Source of the DNA: DASZBX01 sp035943635
GTDB lineage: Bacteria; Actinomycetota; Actinomycetes; Streptomycetales; Catenulisporaceae
Assembly: GCA_035943635.1 (NCBI GenBank)
Contig: DASZBX010000119.1
Coordinates: forward strand, 9,154 to 73,153
Reading direction: 5' to 3'
DNA length: 64,000 bases
Position 1 is the stretch's first letter, and every line of letters starts with the position of its first letter. This document shows positions 41,622 to 50,056 of the stretch, in pieces. Both the position numbers and the translations under genes were made by a program. The notes under the pieces were generated by a model that saw only the letters and a program-made list of their open reading frames with translations, ran no database searches and was not told the origin of the DNA.

Positions 41622-44291
41622 TCAGGACGGCGGGAACCAGCCGCGGCCGAGCCTGCGGGCGACGTACAGCAGGACCGGGCCGCCGCCGACCGACAGTCCG
41701 CACACCAGCAGGCAGATCATCAGCACCCAGCGGACCGTGCCGACCGGGTCCGGCGCGGTGCGGTCCGATCCGGCCAGGTCGTAGGCGGGCAGGGTCTCCC
41801 GGACGACCGAGCCGGAAGCCGGGCCGGTGGGCACCGGGCCGCGGGTGGGCAGCGCGGTCGGGACCGGGAAGTCCGGCAGCACCTGCTCCTGCGCCGCGCC
41901 CTGGCCGGCCGACCCGGCGCCGGTCCCGGTCCCGGCGCCCGAGGTGCCGGTCACGGCCGGGACCCCGGCCGTGGTCGGCAGGGATGCGGCGACGGCCAGG
42001 GTCTGGGCCAGCAGGGACGCGGGCAGCGGCGCGTAGCCGGGGGCCAGTTCGCCCGGCTGCAGGCCGGTCACGTTGCCCGGGCCGGCGATGTAGTCCAGCA
42101 GCTGCGCGTACTGCGCGCCCTGGGTCGGGGTCAGCATGCTCGGCACGGTGGCGGCGTAGGTGATCGTGGTCAGCGGGTAGGCGTAGGGGTCGACCGAGTG
42201 GGTGTTCGGGATCAGCACGCTCGGGTCGACGGCGCTGGGCAGGGCGTCGGCGACCGCCGCGGCCAGGGTCTGCGCGGTCGCCGGCACGCAGTCCACGCTC
42301 AGGTTCCCGGCCGGGGTGATCTGGCCGTTCGCGTCGGTCTGGCCGGCCAGGTCGTCGCACAGGCCGGCGGTCGGCAGGTCGTACTTGGCCGCGGTGGCCG
42401 AGTCGGTCAGGGCCAGGATGGCGATCTTGCCGTCGGCCTCGGCCGGGGAGGTGCCCCAGTTGCCGATCTCGTCGCCGATGTCCGACCAGGTGGTGCGCAG
42501 GCCCTGGTTGCCCTGGCTGGCCTCGTCGGCGCCGTCGTCCATCGTGTTGACGTAGGGGTGCAGCGCGATACCGCACAGCGGGGTCTCCTGGTTGACCGTG
42601 GTCACCGGCTGCACCGGGGCGCAGTACGGGTCGACGGTCGGGAAGTCCTCGATCGGCAGTTGCAGCTTGTAGTAGTTCGGGTTGACGACCATGCCCGAGT
42701 AGGTGGCGACGCCGTGGTTGTGCACGTCGTTGTCCGGCGCGCCGTCCAGGAACGCCCGGGCGGCCGGGTCCTGGGTGATCCAGGTCCACAGTCCGGTGTA
42801 CGCGTCGGCGTCGCCGAAGGGCAGGATCAGGTCCGGGATGTCGTTGGCGCCGAAGTTGTTCTCGCCGAAGTTCAGGCTCGCGAACTGCGGATTCAGGGCC
42901 CGGAACTCCGGATCGGCGGTCAGGTCGACCGGGTTCTGGCTCGGCACGTCGGTGTACGGGTCGTTGGCCGCGACCGCGTCCCGGTAGGACTGGGTGAGCA
43001 GTTTGGCCAGCAGCCGGGCGTTGAGGTTGAGCGCGGTGATCTGGCCGCCCGCGCTCGCCGAGCCCGGTGGATACTGGATGTAGAACGACACGGTCAGGGC
43101 GTTGACGGCGACCGGCGCGTACACGGTGGCCGGACCGGTCTCGCCGAAGGACGTGGACAGCGGGTCGGAGACGAACTGGAGCCCGGGGTCGGGGGTGTTC
43201 AGCTCGTTGCGGGCCGAGTCGTCGCTGACCTCGGAGTAGCTGTACGGCGCGGTCGGGTCCTTGGCGCACAGTCCGGGCTGCCAGCTGTCCATCGCGTCGG
43301 CGACCTGCTCGTCACCGGCGGTCTGCACCTCGTTGGCGCCGATCGCGCAGGCGGAGGTGACCGGCTGGAAGTCGAGCGGGAACTGGATCCGGTTGGCCCA
43401 GTTGCTCGCCGAGAGCGGCGAGGACTGCAGCGCGGAGGCGGCCGTGGTGCCGCTGACCGTGTTCCCGTCGACCTCCAGGTTGCCGCGCGGGACGACCACC
43501 AGCCAGCAGGGTTCGACGCCGGCCCCGCCGGGCGCGGCCGGCTCGGCCACCACCTGGCCGCAGCCCAGGCCCGGGGACTGGGTGTTGGTCAGCATGTGGA
43601 AGTACTGGTTGCCGCTGCCGTCGGCGTCGGTCAGGGTGTAGTCGATCTCGTTGGTGTCGGCGTTGTCGTAGTAGTCGGAGTTGTCCTGCGCGACCAGGCC
43701 CGGCCGGGAGTACGGCGTGGCCGGCGCGCTCTGCGGGGCCGGGACGAACGGCATGTAGATGTCCGGGCCGCCGTACCCGGCCGGCACGTCCGTCTCCTTC
43801 GGGTCGACCAGTCCGGTGGTGGCCACCTCGCGGGTGGTCACGTACTGGCCGCTGACCGCGGCGCCGACGGACAGGCCGCCGTACTCGCACTGGGACGGGT
43901 CCGGCCCGGTGGCCGGGTCGTCGCCCCAGCACTGCATGATCTCCAGGAAGTTGGTGTAGAACGCCCCGGACGGGTAGGTCTGCGCGGCGCCGGTCCAGCT
44001 GACGTCGACGTTCTGGTCGATCAGGTCCTGGGTCTGGCTGACCGTCACCTTGAGCGAGCCGAACTGGCCGGTGCCGGACTTGGTGACCGGGGTGGCGTCC
44101 TGCGGCCTGGCGGCCGCGGCCCGGGCCTGGTGGGCCGGGGTGGTGGCCAGGCCGACGGCCGCGATCAGCACGGCGAAGGCGGAGGCGGCCAGGCGCAGCC
44201 GGCGGATCCGGCCGGCCGGCGGCGAGGGGGCGCCGGCCCGGCCGGCGGTGCGGGCGCCGGCCGTCGCGGGCCGGGGGCTGACGCTGGTCAT
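41622..44291 (-). CDS. Large PstS-like protein with C-terminal membrane anchor (889 aa)
   Basis: Signal peptide around residues 28-55 (LRLAASAFAVLIAAVGLATT). The N-terminal 300 residues are of unknown fold with several Cys (MQCWGDDPATGPDPSQCEYG). The middle to C-terminal part is binding-protein-like (TVSFYIQYPPGSASAGGQIT, LNARLLAKLLTQSYRDAV and later HSVDPYAYPLTTITYAATVP). A Pro/Thr/Gly-rich linker leads to one membrane helix VLMICLLVCGLSVGGGPVLL and a short basic tail. The ATG overlaps the pstS stop and has AGGAGG upstream. Single PstS proteins are about 350 residues, so this is more than twice as long. Confidence 0.78.
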   Translation of the reverse strand: MTSVSPRPATAGARTAGRAGAPSPPAGRIRRLRLAASAFAVLIAAVGLATTPAHQARAAAARPQDATPVTKSGTGQFGSLKVTVSQTQDLIDQNVDVSWTGAAQTYPSGAFYTNFLEIMQCWGDDPATGPDPSQCEYGGLSVGAAVSGQYVTTREVATTGLVDPKETDVPAGYGGPDIYMPFVPAPQSAPATPYSRPGLVAQDNSDYYDNADTNEIDYTLTDADGSGNQYFHMLTNTQSPGLGCGQVVAEPAAPGGAGVEPCWLVVVPRGNLEVDGNTVSGTTAASALQSSPLSASNWANRIQFPLDFQPVTSACAIGANEVQTAGDEQVADAMDSWQPGLCAKDPTAPYSYSEVSDDSARNELNTPDPGLQFVSDPLSTSFGETGPATVYAPVAVNALTVSFYIQYPPGSASAGGQITALNLNARLLAKLLTQSYRDAVAANDPYTDVPSQNPVDLTADPEFRALNPQFASLNFGENNFGANDIPDLILPFGDADAYTGLWTWITQDPAARAFLDGAPDNDVHNHGVATYSGMVVNPNYYKLQLPIEDFPTVDPYCAPVQPVTTVNQETPLCGIALHPYVNTMDDGADEASQGNQGLRTTWSDIGDEIGNWGTSPAEADGKIAILALTDSATAAKYDLPTAGLCDDLAGQTDANGQITPAGNLSVDCVPATAQTLAAAVADALPSAVDPSVLIPNTHSVDPYAYPLTTITYAATVPSMLTPTQGAQYAQLLDYIAGPGNVTGLQPGELAPGYAPLPASLLAQTLAVAASLPTTAGVPAVTGTSGAGTGTGAGSAGQGAAQEQVLPDFPVPTALPTRGPVPTGPASGSVVRETLPAYDLAGSDRTAPDPVGTVRWVLMICLLVCGLSVGGGPVLLYVARRLGRGWFPPS

Positions 44292-45961
44292 CTGTGCCTC
44301 CTGCGGATCCGCCAGAAGACGGCCGGCCCGAAGACCGCGGCGAACAGGATGCCCGCGGCCACGATCATCAGCGGGTTGCCCACCGGGCTCTCGGAGTCCG
44401 CGGCCAGGGTGACCGCGGTGGGCACGATGTCCGGGTTCAGGGCGCTGCTGCCGTCGGCGCTGCCGCCGCCGCCGTTCTGCCGGCCGCCGCCGAGGCTGCC
44501 GACCACGGAACTGTCCCCGTTGCCCCCGGCCGCGCTGCCCGCGCCGGCCCCGCTGCTCGCGGTGGCCCCGGCCCCGGTCGTCCCGGCGCCGCCGCCGGTG
44601 GTGCCGCCCGAGCCGCCGGTGGTGGCGGCGGACCCGCCGCCGGAGCCGCCCGGGATCGAGGTCTTGCCGTCGGCCGCGCACTGCACCGGGCCGGACTTGG
44701 CGCAGGCCGGCGGCTGCGGGGCGTTGGCCACCACGAGGTTGACCCCGCTGGTCGAGAAGGTCGGGTTGTTGCAGCTGGAGACGTTGATGTTCTGCGCCAC
44801 CGCGCCCGGGACCTTCTTGATCTGGCTGAATCCGGCCTCGACCAGGTTGATCGGCAGCGGCGAGTAGCCGAGCTGGCCCATCGCCTGCTGCCCCTGGCAC
44901 AGCGCGAAGTCGGCGAACGCGCTGAGCGTGGCGCCCTTGGTCGCGGAGAAGGTGTTCGTCGCGGCCAGCGGGATGACCAGGTAGCTGTAACTGGACAGCA
45001 CGTAGGTGCGCGGGTCCTTGTCGCTGTAGACGGCGTCGAGGTCCTGGGTCAGGTAGGTGGCCGGGTTCGAGGCGTCCTCGTTGATCCGGGCCTGGGTGAG
45101 CGAGACCGCGTCGTCCGAGGCGGTCGGCAGGGTGTAGTAGCCGTCCGCATTGAGCATCTGGACCACCGGGTAGTTGGCCTGGAGCGCGTAGGAGTACTCC
45201 GTATAGGTGATCGCGCCGTCGGACGTCGGTTCGGCCACGTAGCCGGCCACGCCGGAGTCCAGGGACTGGCTGATGAAGTCCGAGCCAGGTTCGGTGGGGT
45301 AGAACGAGGTCGCCCCGCAGGGGTTGTCGACCGGCCGCCCGGCCGCCTTGCAGTAGGCGTTCCACATGCTCGGGAACTCCTCGGACATCCACTTGGTCAG
45401 CTGGGCCGAGGAGCCGGAGCCGTCCGTGCGCACCACCGGGGTGATCTGCCGGGCCGGCAGCGCGATCCCGGGGTTCTCGGCCTGGATCTCCGCGGAGTTC
45501 CACATGGTCAGGTTCCCGGTGAAGATCTTCGCCAGAGTCTGCCCGGACAGCCGCAGGTTGGTGACCTGCTTGCCGCCCACGGTCAGGTGGTACATGAACG
45601 CGGTGCCGCCGGCCACGATCGGGATGTAGGCGTAGCTGCCCTGCGCCGGGGGCGGGTCGGTCTGGCCGTCGTCGGTCTCCCCGTACGGGATGTCCGAGGC
45701 GGCGTAGTCGACCAGGCCGCCGCGGAAGGCGGTGCGCCCGGCCGAGGAGCCGTTGCCGGTGAACTGCACGGTCATCCCGTACTTGGCCACGTCGGCCGTC
45801 CACTGGTCGATCGCGTTCTCGTCCCAGGTCGAGCCCTGGCCGTCGATCGGCACGTAGGACGCCGCCTGGGCCGGGGCCGGGAAGACCAGCAGGGCGAGCA
45901 GGGACACGAGGAGCATCGCGATCCAGGCCCGGCCGGGCCGGCGCCCGTGCTTGGTGGTCAT
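44288..45961 (-). CDS. pstS: Phosphate-binding protein PstS, membrane-anchored
   Basis: 557 residues. Signal peptide AWIAMLLVSLLALLVFPAPA, with no lipobox Cys. The binding domain has GQGSTWDENAIDQWTADVAK, the phosphate loop FTGNGSSAGRTAFRGG, SDIPYGETDDGQ, LRLSGQTLAKIFTGNLTMWN and RTDGSGSSAQLTKWM; these Ser/Thr/Asp/Arg residues contact phosphate in the family. A Gly/Ser/Thr-rich linker of about 80 residues leads to a C-terminal helix MIVAAGILFAAVFGPAVFW and RIRRRHR. It is thus tethered by a helix instead of a lipid. The ATG overlaps the pstA stop. Confidence 0.9.
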   Translation of the reverse strand: MTTKHGRRPGRAWIAMLLVSLLALLVFPAPAQAASYVPIDGQGSTWDENAIDQWTADVAKYGMTVQFTGNGSSAGRTAFRGGLVDYAASDIPYGETDDGQTDPPPAQGSYAYIPIVAGGTAFMYHLTVGGKQVTNLRLSGQTLAKIFTGNLTMWNSAEIQAENPGIALPARQITPVVRTDGSGSSAQLTKWMSEEFPSMWNAYCKAAGRPVDNPCGATSFYPTEPGSDFISQSLDSGVAGYVAEPTSDGAITYTEYSYALQANYPVVQMLNADGYYTLPTASDDAVSLTQARINEDASNPATYLTQDLDAVYSDKDPRTYVLSSYSYLVIPLAATNTFSATKGATLSAFADFALCQGQQAMGQLGYSPLPINLVEAGFSQIKKVPGAVAQNINVSSCNNPTFSTSGVNLVVANAPQPPACAKSGPVQCAADGKTSIPGGSGGGSAATTGGSGGTTGGGAGTTGAGATASSGAGAGSAAGGNGDSSVVGSLGGGRQNGGGGSADGSSALNPDIVPTAVTLAADSESPVGNPLMIVAAGILFAAVFGPAVFWRIRRRHR

Positions 45962-47580
45962 GGCTGCTCCCAGTTCTCTTCCGTCGCGGCGGCCGGCCAG
46001 ACCGGCGGTTCCAGCCGGGATTCGGGGCCGGGCGAGGCGGGTCCGGGCGGCGTGGGGCCGGGCGGCTCGGCGGGGTACGGTGCGGGGCCGGGTTCGGCCG
46101 GCAGCGGCGGCGCGTTCATGGTCAGGTGCTGTTCCAGGTCCAGGTCCAGGTCCAGGTCCAGGTCCGGGTCCAGGTCCCAGTCCGGGCCCGGCCCGGCGGC
46201 CGGGGCGGGCGCGGGCGGCGGCGCGAGGCCGCGCTGCTGGTAGCGGGCCACCAGCAGCTGCGAGGCCAGGGCGCGGCGGCGGCGCTGGCGCCCGCTCAGC
46301 TGCCCGGGTCCGCGCCCGCCGACCATCCGGGCGCCGATGAACAGGATCAGCACCAGGACCATCAGGATCCCGGCGGCCGCATAGCCGCGGGTGATGTAGT
46401 TCTGCACCCCGGAGGTGACCAGCTTGTAGGTCGCCAGCGGCAGCGAGGTCTGCTGGCCGGTGAACGGGTTGTCGTTGTTCGCGGTGCTGTATCCGGCGGT
46501 CAGCAGCACCGGGGAGGTCTCGCCGATGCCGCGGGCCGCGCCCAGGATCACCGCGGTGGCCAGACCGGACCGCGCGGTCGGCACGGTCACCTGCAGGGCC
46601 GTGCGCCAGCGGGTGGCGCCGAGCGCGAACGAGGCCTCCTTCAGCCCGGCCGGCACCAGGCGGAACACCACGTCCGACGCCCGGATGATGATCGGCAGGG
46701 TCATGATGCTCAGCGCCAGGCCCGCCGCGAAGCCGGACAGCGGCAGCCCGAACTGCAGGATCGCCAGGGCGTAGACGAACAGGCCGGCCACGACCGACGG
46801 CAGCGCGGTGGCGGCGGCCGCGACCGTGCGCACCAGGTTGGCCAGGCGGCCGGGCATCTCGTTGAGGAACAGCCCGCAGCCGACGCCGAGCGGGACGGTG
46901 ACCACCATCGTGATCGTGATCTGCTCGATCGTGCCGATGATCGCGTAGGTCAGGCCGCCGGAGGAGACCGGGTCGAGCGGGCCGGTGGCGCGCAGGTCCT
47001 GGCTGTAGGTGTTCCAGCGGTGCAGCGGGCCCCAGCCCTGCCACAGCGGATAACTGATCACCGCGATCATCACGACGACCACCAGCAGCGCGGCCGACCA
47101 GGCCAGCAGTGCCACCAGCCGGTCGCGCACGGCCAGCCCGTCCTCGCTGAGCGAGTAGATGAAGCAGTACGCGGCGAGGAACATCGGATAGGCCACCACG
47201 ACGAACCCGAGCAGCCCGTTGAACGGGGCGAACCAGTGCGAGACCAGCTGGGTCAGCGTGACCGCGACCATCAGCGAGCCGATCAGGGTGAACACGCTCT
47301 CCCGGCGGACCCGGCCGGTCAGCACCCGCACCTCCGGCGGACGCAGCGGATCGGCGGCCGGTTCGGGGCCGTCGCCGCGGCCCTGGTCGCCGCCGGACTC
47401 GTCGAACCCGTCGTCGCCGTCGCCCGGGCCCGGGTCCTGCTCGGCCCAGCCCTGGTCCTGGACCTGGTCCCAGCCGCGGTCACGCCGGCGCAGACCGAAC
47501 CGGCCGCGGCGGCGCCCGGACTCGCCGGCGCCGAACTCCTCGACGCCCGACTCCTGCTCGCCCTGCTCGATGACCGACAT
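45958..47580 (-). CDS. pstA: Phosphate ABC transporter permease PstA
   Basis: 540 residues, much longer than the usual 300. An acidic, Gly/Asp-rich cytosolic N-terminus of about 85 residues precedes about six membrane helices (VFTLIGSLMVAVTLTQLVSH onwards). The ABC-permease loop is EASFALGATRWRTALQVTVP, and FTGQQTSLPLATY identifies PstA. The C-terminus (about 130 residues) is cytosolic and low-complexity, with a DLDLDLDLDL run encoded by a 6-base repeat and a Pro-rich end. ATG 47580 is preferred to GTG 47589 because AGGAGA lies about eight bases upstream of it. Only one base separates it from the pstC stop. Confidence 0.9.
   Translation of the reverse strand: MSVIEQGEQESGVEEFGAGESGRRRGRFGLRRRDRGWDQVQDQGWAEQDPGPGDGDDGFDESGGDQGRGDGPEPAADPLRPPEVRVLTGRVRRESVFTLIGSLMVAVTLTQLVSHWFAPFNGLLGFVVVAYPMFLAAYCFIYSLSEDGLAVRDRLVALLAWSAALLVVVVMIAVISYPLWQGWGPLHRWNTYSQDLRATGPLDPVSSGGLTYAIIGTIEQITITMVVTVPLGVGCGLFLNEMPGRLANLVRTVAAAATALPSVVAGLFVYALAILQFGLPLSGFAAGLALSIMTLPIIIRASDVVFRLVPAGLKEASFALGATRWRTALQVTVPTARSGLATAVILGAARGIGETSPVLLTAGYSTANNDNPFTGQQTSLPLATYKLVTSGVQNYITRGYAAAGILMVLVLILFIGARMVGGRGPGQLSGRQRRRRALASQLLVARYQQRGLAPPPAPAPAAGPGPDWDLDPDLDLDLDLDLEQHLTMNAPPLPAEPGPAPYPAEPPGPTPPGPASPGPESRLEPPVWPAAATEENWEQP
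46134..46175. repeat. Seven 6-bp tandem repeats inside pstA
   Basis: Units CCAGGT (one variant CCGGGT) encode the alternating Asp-Leu run in the PstA tail. Slippage here changes length by two residues without breaking the frame. Confidence 0.85.
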
Positions 47581-47581
47581 C

Positions 47582-48856
47582 TCAGCCACTCTCCTGTCCA
47601 GACCGGCTGCGAGCGATGATCGAGGAGGCGACCAGGTTGATCACGAGGGTGAGCAGGAACAGGGCCAGGCCCGCGGCCATCAGGCCGGAGATCTCGAACG
47701 GCTCGGCCGCGGAGAAGTGCGAGGCGATCAGCGCGGACACCGACCCGGCGCCGGACTGCAGCACGTGCACCTGGATCTGGGCCACCGGGGTGATGATCAT
47801 CAGGACCGCGATCGTCTCGCCGAGCGCGCGGCCCAGGCCCAGCATCGAGCCGCCGATCACGCCGCCCTTGCCGAACGGCAGCACCACCGAGCGGATCATG
47901 CCCCACTTGGTGGCGCCGAGCGCGAGCGCGCCCTCGCGCTCGCCCAGCGGCGCCTGGGCGAAGGACTCGCGCATCATCGAGCAGACGATCGGGGTGATCA
48001 TCAGGCCGACCACGGCGCCGGCGATGAAGGTCGAGTCGCTGTAGTGCTCCATCGAGACCACCGGCGAGGTCGGGTCGGTCTGCGCCACCTGGAAGATCGG
48101 GATCCAGCCGAAGTAGGTGGAGATCCAGTGGGCCACGTACTCGTCCTTGGGCATCAGGAAGAAGAAGCCCCAGAGCCCGTAGACCACGCTCGGGATCGCC
48201 GCCATCAGGTCGATCAGGGTGATCGCGAAGCGCTTGATCCGGGCCGGGGCGTACTCGGAGATGAACAGCGCGGTGCCGAACGCGATCGGCAGCGCGACCA
48301 GGATCGCGGTCAGCCCGATCAGCACGGTGCCGATCAGCAGGCCGAGCACGCCGAACGAGACCTGCCCGGTCGCGCTGATCCCGGGCTGCCACTGCTGGGT
48401 GGTGAAGAACGCGAACCCGGCCACCTTCAGCGCCTGCCAGGCCCGGAAGCCGAGGAAGCCGCCGATGGTCAGCACGATCGCGAGCACGAACAGACCGCTG
48501 CCGGACATCAGGCCCAGGAACACCCGGTCCCCGCCGCGGGCCCGGGCGCTGATCGGCCGGGCCCGTTCGGCCTCGTCCCCGGGTTCGGGCTCGACCACCC
48601 GGGTCGCGCCGTTGTTCGGGACCGGGCGGAAGACGCTCTCGGGGGCGGGGTCGGGGGCGGGTACGGCTGCCATCAGGACAGTGGTCGCGGCCTCGGCCGG
48701 CGACTCGGCCGGCGGCTCGGCCTGAGTTTCGGCCAGAGTCCCGGGTATGGCCACGGTCGCGTCGGGGTCCAGGTGGGTGGCGGCCAGAGAATCCGGTTGC
48801 TCCGGAAACCCGGGCTCGGGGAAAGCGGGCTGCGGGTCCGGGCCGTGGGTGCTCAC
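47582..48856 (-). CDS. pstC: Phosphate ABC transporter permease PstC
   Basis: 424 residues with a 110-residue Pro/Glu/Ala-rich cytosolic N-terminus and then six membrane helices, the first being LFVLAIVLTIGGFLGFRAWQ. Diagnostic segments: FGVLGLLIGTVLIGLTAILV, AIPSVVYGLWGFFFL, and the permease loop EREGALALGATKWGMIRSVV ending LGRALGETIAV. Its GTG overlaps the stop of the upstream gene (GTGA). With PstA it forms the phosphate channel. Confidence 0.92.
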   Translation of the reverse strand: MSTHGPDPQPAFPEPGFPEQPDSLAATHLDPDATVAIPGTLAETQAEPPAESPAEAATTVLMAAVPAPDPAPESVFRPVPNNGATRVVEPEPGDEAERARPISARARGGDRVFLGLMSGSGLFVLAIVLTIGGFLGFRAWQALKVAGFAFFTTQQWQPGISATGQVSFGVLGLLIGTVLIGLTAILVALPIAFGTALFISEYAPARIKRFAITLIDLMAAIPSVVYGLWGFFFLMPKDEYVAHWISTYFGWIPIFQVAQTDPTSPVVSMEHYSDSTFIAGAVVGLMITPIVCSMMRESFAQAPLGEREGALALGATKWGMIRSVVLPFGKGGVIGGSMLGLGRALGETIAVLMIITPVAQIQVHVLQSGAGSVSALIASHFSAAEPFEISGLMAAGLALFLLTLVINLVASSIIARSRSGQESG

Positions 48857-49521
48857 ACCACACCCCCGGCCAGATGACAGGGCACTGCTTCGGTGGTGCC
48901 GAACGCGGCCTCGCCCGGGAAGCTCAGCGCTGTGTACCGGGAGTCCGCCGAGACGGCCGCCGTGCTTTGCGCGGCGGCTGCTTCCGCCTGCCCGGCGGCG
49001 GCCTTCGCGGCCTCGGCGTCGGCCCGGGCGCGGGCGATCTCGTCGGCGACGCCGCCGGGCCGGCCGGACTCGGTCCGCGCGGCCTCGATCGCCAGGATCG
49101 CGGCCATCCACGCCATCGCGGCGGCCGGGGCCTTGGCCGCCAGCAGCGCCGCCGGGTCGGCCGGCTCGCCGGGCAGCGCGGCCACCGGGACCGAGCCGAG
49201 GAAGTGCGAGACGTTGTACAGGCACTCGCGGTGCCGCAGGTAGCCGCGGACGGACCGGGCCACCACCCGTCCGTCCAGCTCCAGCCGCCAGGTCCACTCG
49301 GAGGTCTGCGGGTTGATGGTGATCATCGGGACGGCCTCCGCGACCCGGCTGCGCAGCTCCAGCACGGCCAGCCGGCTGGCCTCGTGGTCGGCGAACTCGG
49401 CCGGGCAGCAGCCCAGGTCGCGGTTGTTGCCGCCGATCAGCCGCCAGGCCGCGGACCTGATCGGGACGGCACCACCGGCCGGCCGCGCCGGGTTGCCGTA
49501 CTGGAAGCGCGCGGTAGCCAC
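48853..49521 (-). CDS. First gene of the pst cluster, YegP/DUF1508-like region
   Basis: 222 residues, soluble. GTG 49521 follows a GAGGGGGA ribosome site; an in-frame extension to 49662 would cross the PHO-box-like repeats and is rejected. Residues about 65-120 (INPQTSEWTWRLELDGRVVA, then RSVRGYLRHRECLYNVSHFL) resemble YegP/DUF1508 repeats, small domains of unknown function. The C-terminal 100 residues are Ala-rich and helical (ARADAEAAKAAAGQAEAAAA), possibly a coiled coil. It overlaps pstC, so it is co-produced with the transporter; its role is unknown. Confidence 0.65.
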   Translation of the reverse strand: MATARFQYGNPARPAGGAVPIRSAAWRLIGGNNRDLGCCPAEFADHEASRLAVLELRSRVAEAVPMITINPQTSEWTWRLELDGRVVARSVRGYLRHRECLYNVSHFLGSVPVAALPGEPADPAALLAAKAPAAAMAWMAAILAIEAARTESGRPGGVADEIARARADAEAAKAAAGQAEAAAAQSTAAVSADSRYTALSFPGEAAFGTTEAVPCHLAGGVV

Positions 49522-49642
49522 GGGTCTGTCCCCCTCACGGTGATGGTGAATGCGTCGGCGCACAGCGTTGACGTGCTGCTCACGCCGGAATGCAAGCCTG
49601 CGCAGGTCGAAAGTCGCAGTGGGCGGCGACCTGGCCGACAAG

Positions 49643-49675
49643 GGCAGATGAACGCCGGACATCAGCCGTGTTAAC
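49643..49675 (-). promoter_or_regulatory. PHO-box-like triple 11-bp repeat
   Basis: On the minus strand three adjacent 11-base units read GTTAACACGGC, TGATGTCCGGC and GTTCATCTGCC. Against the Streptomyces PhoP unit GTTCACCCGGC (from memory) the outer units match at 9 and 8 positions and the middle at about 5. It ends 121 bases before the first gene of the cluster. A separate ATTGAC-N6-GTCAAT palindrome lies at 49755-49772. Nothing else is evident in the 302-base gap 49522-49823. Confidence 0.55.
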
Positions 49676-49823
49676 CGAACCGATTTGGCGGTCTATGGGC
49701 CTTTTCTGCCTAGGTATTTTTCCAGATCCGCGCACGTCAGTGCCTTTGCAGGGTATTGACAAAGCGGTCAATCCGGCTGTTCTCGGCCCGCCGCGGCCCC
49801 CGGGCGCGGCCCGACCGGACCCC

Positions 49824-50051
49824 TTACCGACACGCGGACGGGAACCCTGAGCGGAACCTGAGGGCGCAACCCGCCGGCCGTCCGCGCCCGCACCACGTTT
49901 CCCCGACCAGGGCGAGCGCCTCATGTCCGGCTGGCAGACGGGAGCTCAGGGTCGCGAACAGCAGTGGCCGCGGTTCGTCCGCGACCACCTCCCGCATCGC
50001 CGCCAGCAGGCCGGCCTCGCGCAGGTACAGGCCGGCCGCCTGGTCAGGCAT
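49824..50051 (-). pseudogene. Probable remnant of a second RlaP-type nucleotidyltransferase
   Basis: A 75-codon frame starting ATG 50051, five bases after the stop of the intact nucleotidyltransferase. Its first 45 residues (LYLREAGLLAAMREVVADEP then RPLLFATLSS) match the way RlaP-family proteins begin, where FATLSGAHLYGFPSxDSDxD should follow. Instead the reading frame changes to a Cys/Gly/Arg-rich tail with no active-site Asp residues. A deletion or frameshift near 49930-49940 is likely. It could instead be a short unrelated protein. Confidence 0.45.
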
Positions 50052-50056
50052 GGCGG

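Noticed and set aside
41622..45803. Single 1393-aa protein on the minus strand
   Set aside because: The first 500 residues are the out-of-frame shadow of pstS; the real gene starts at ATG 44291 overlapping the pstS stop.
49755..49772. ATTGAC-N6-GTCAAT palindrome as the main pst operator
   Set aside because: Possible, but it is short and lies far upstream of the first gene; the PHO-box-like repeats are a better candidate.
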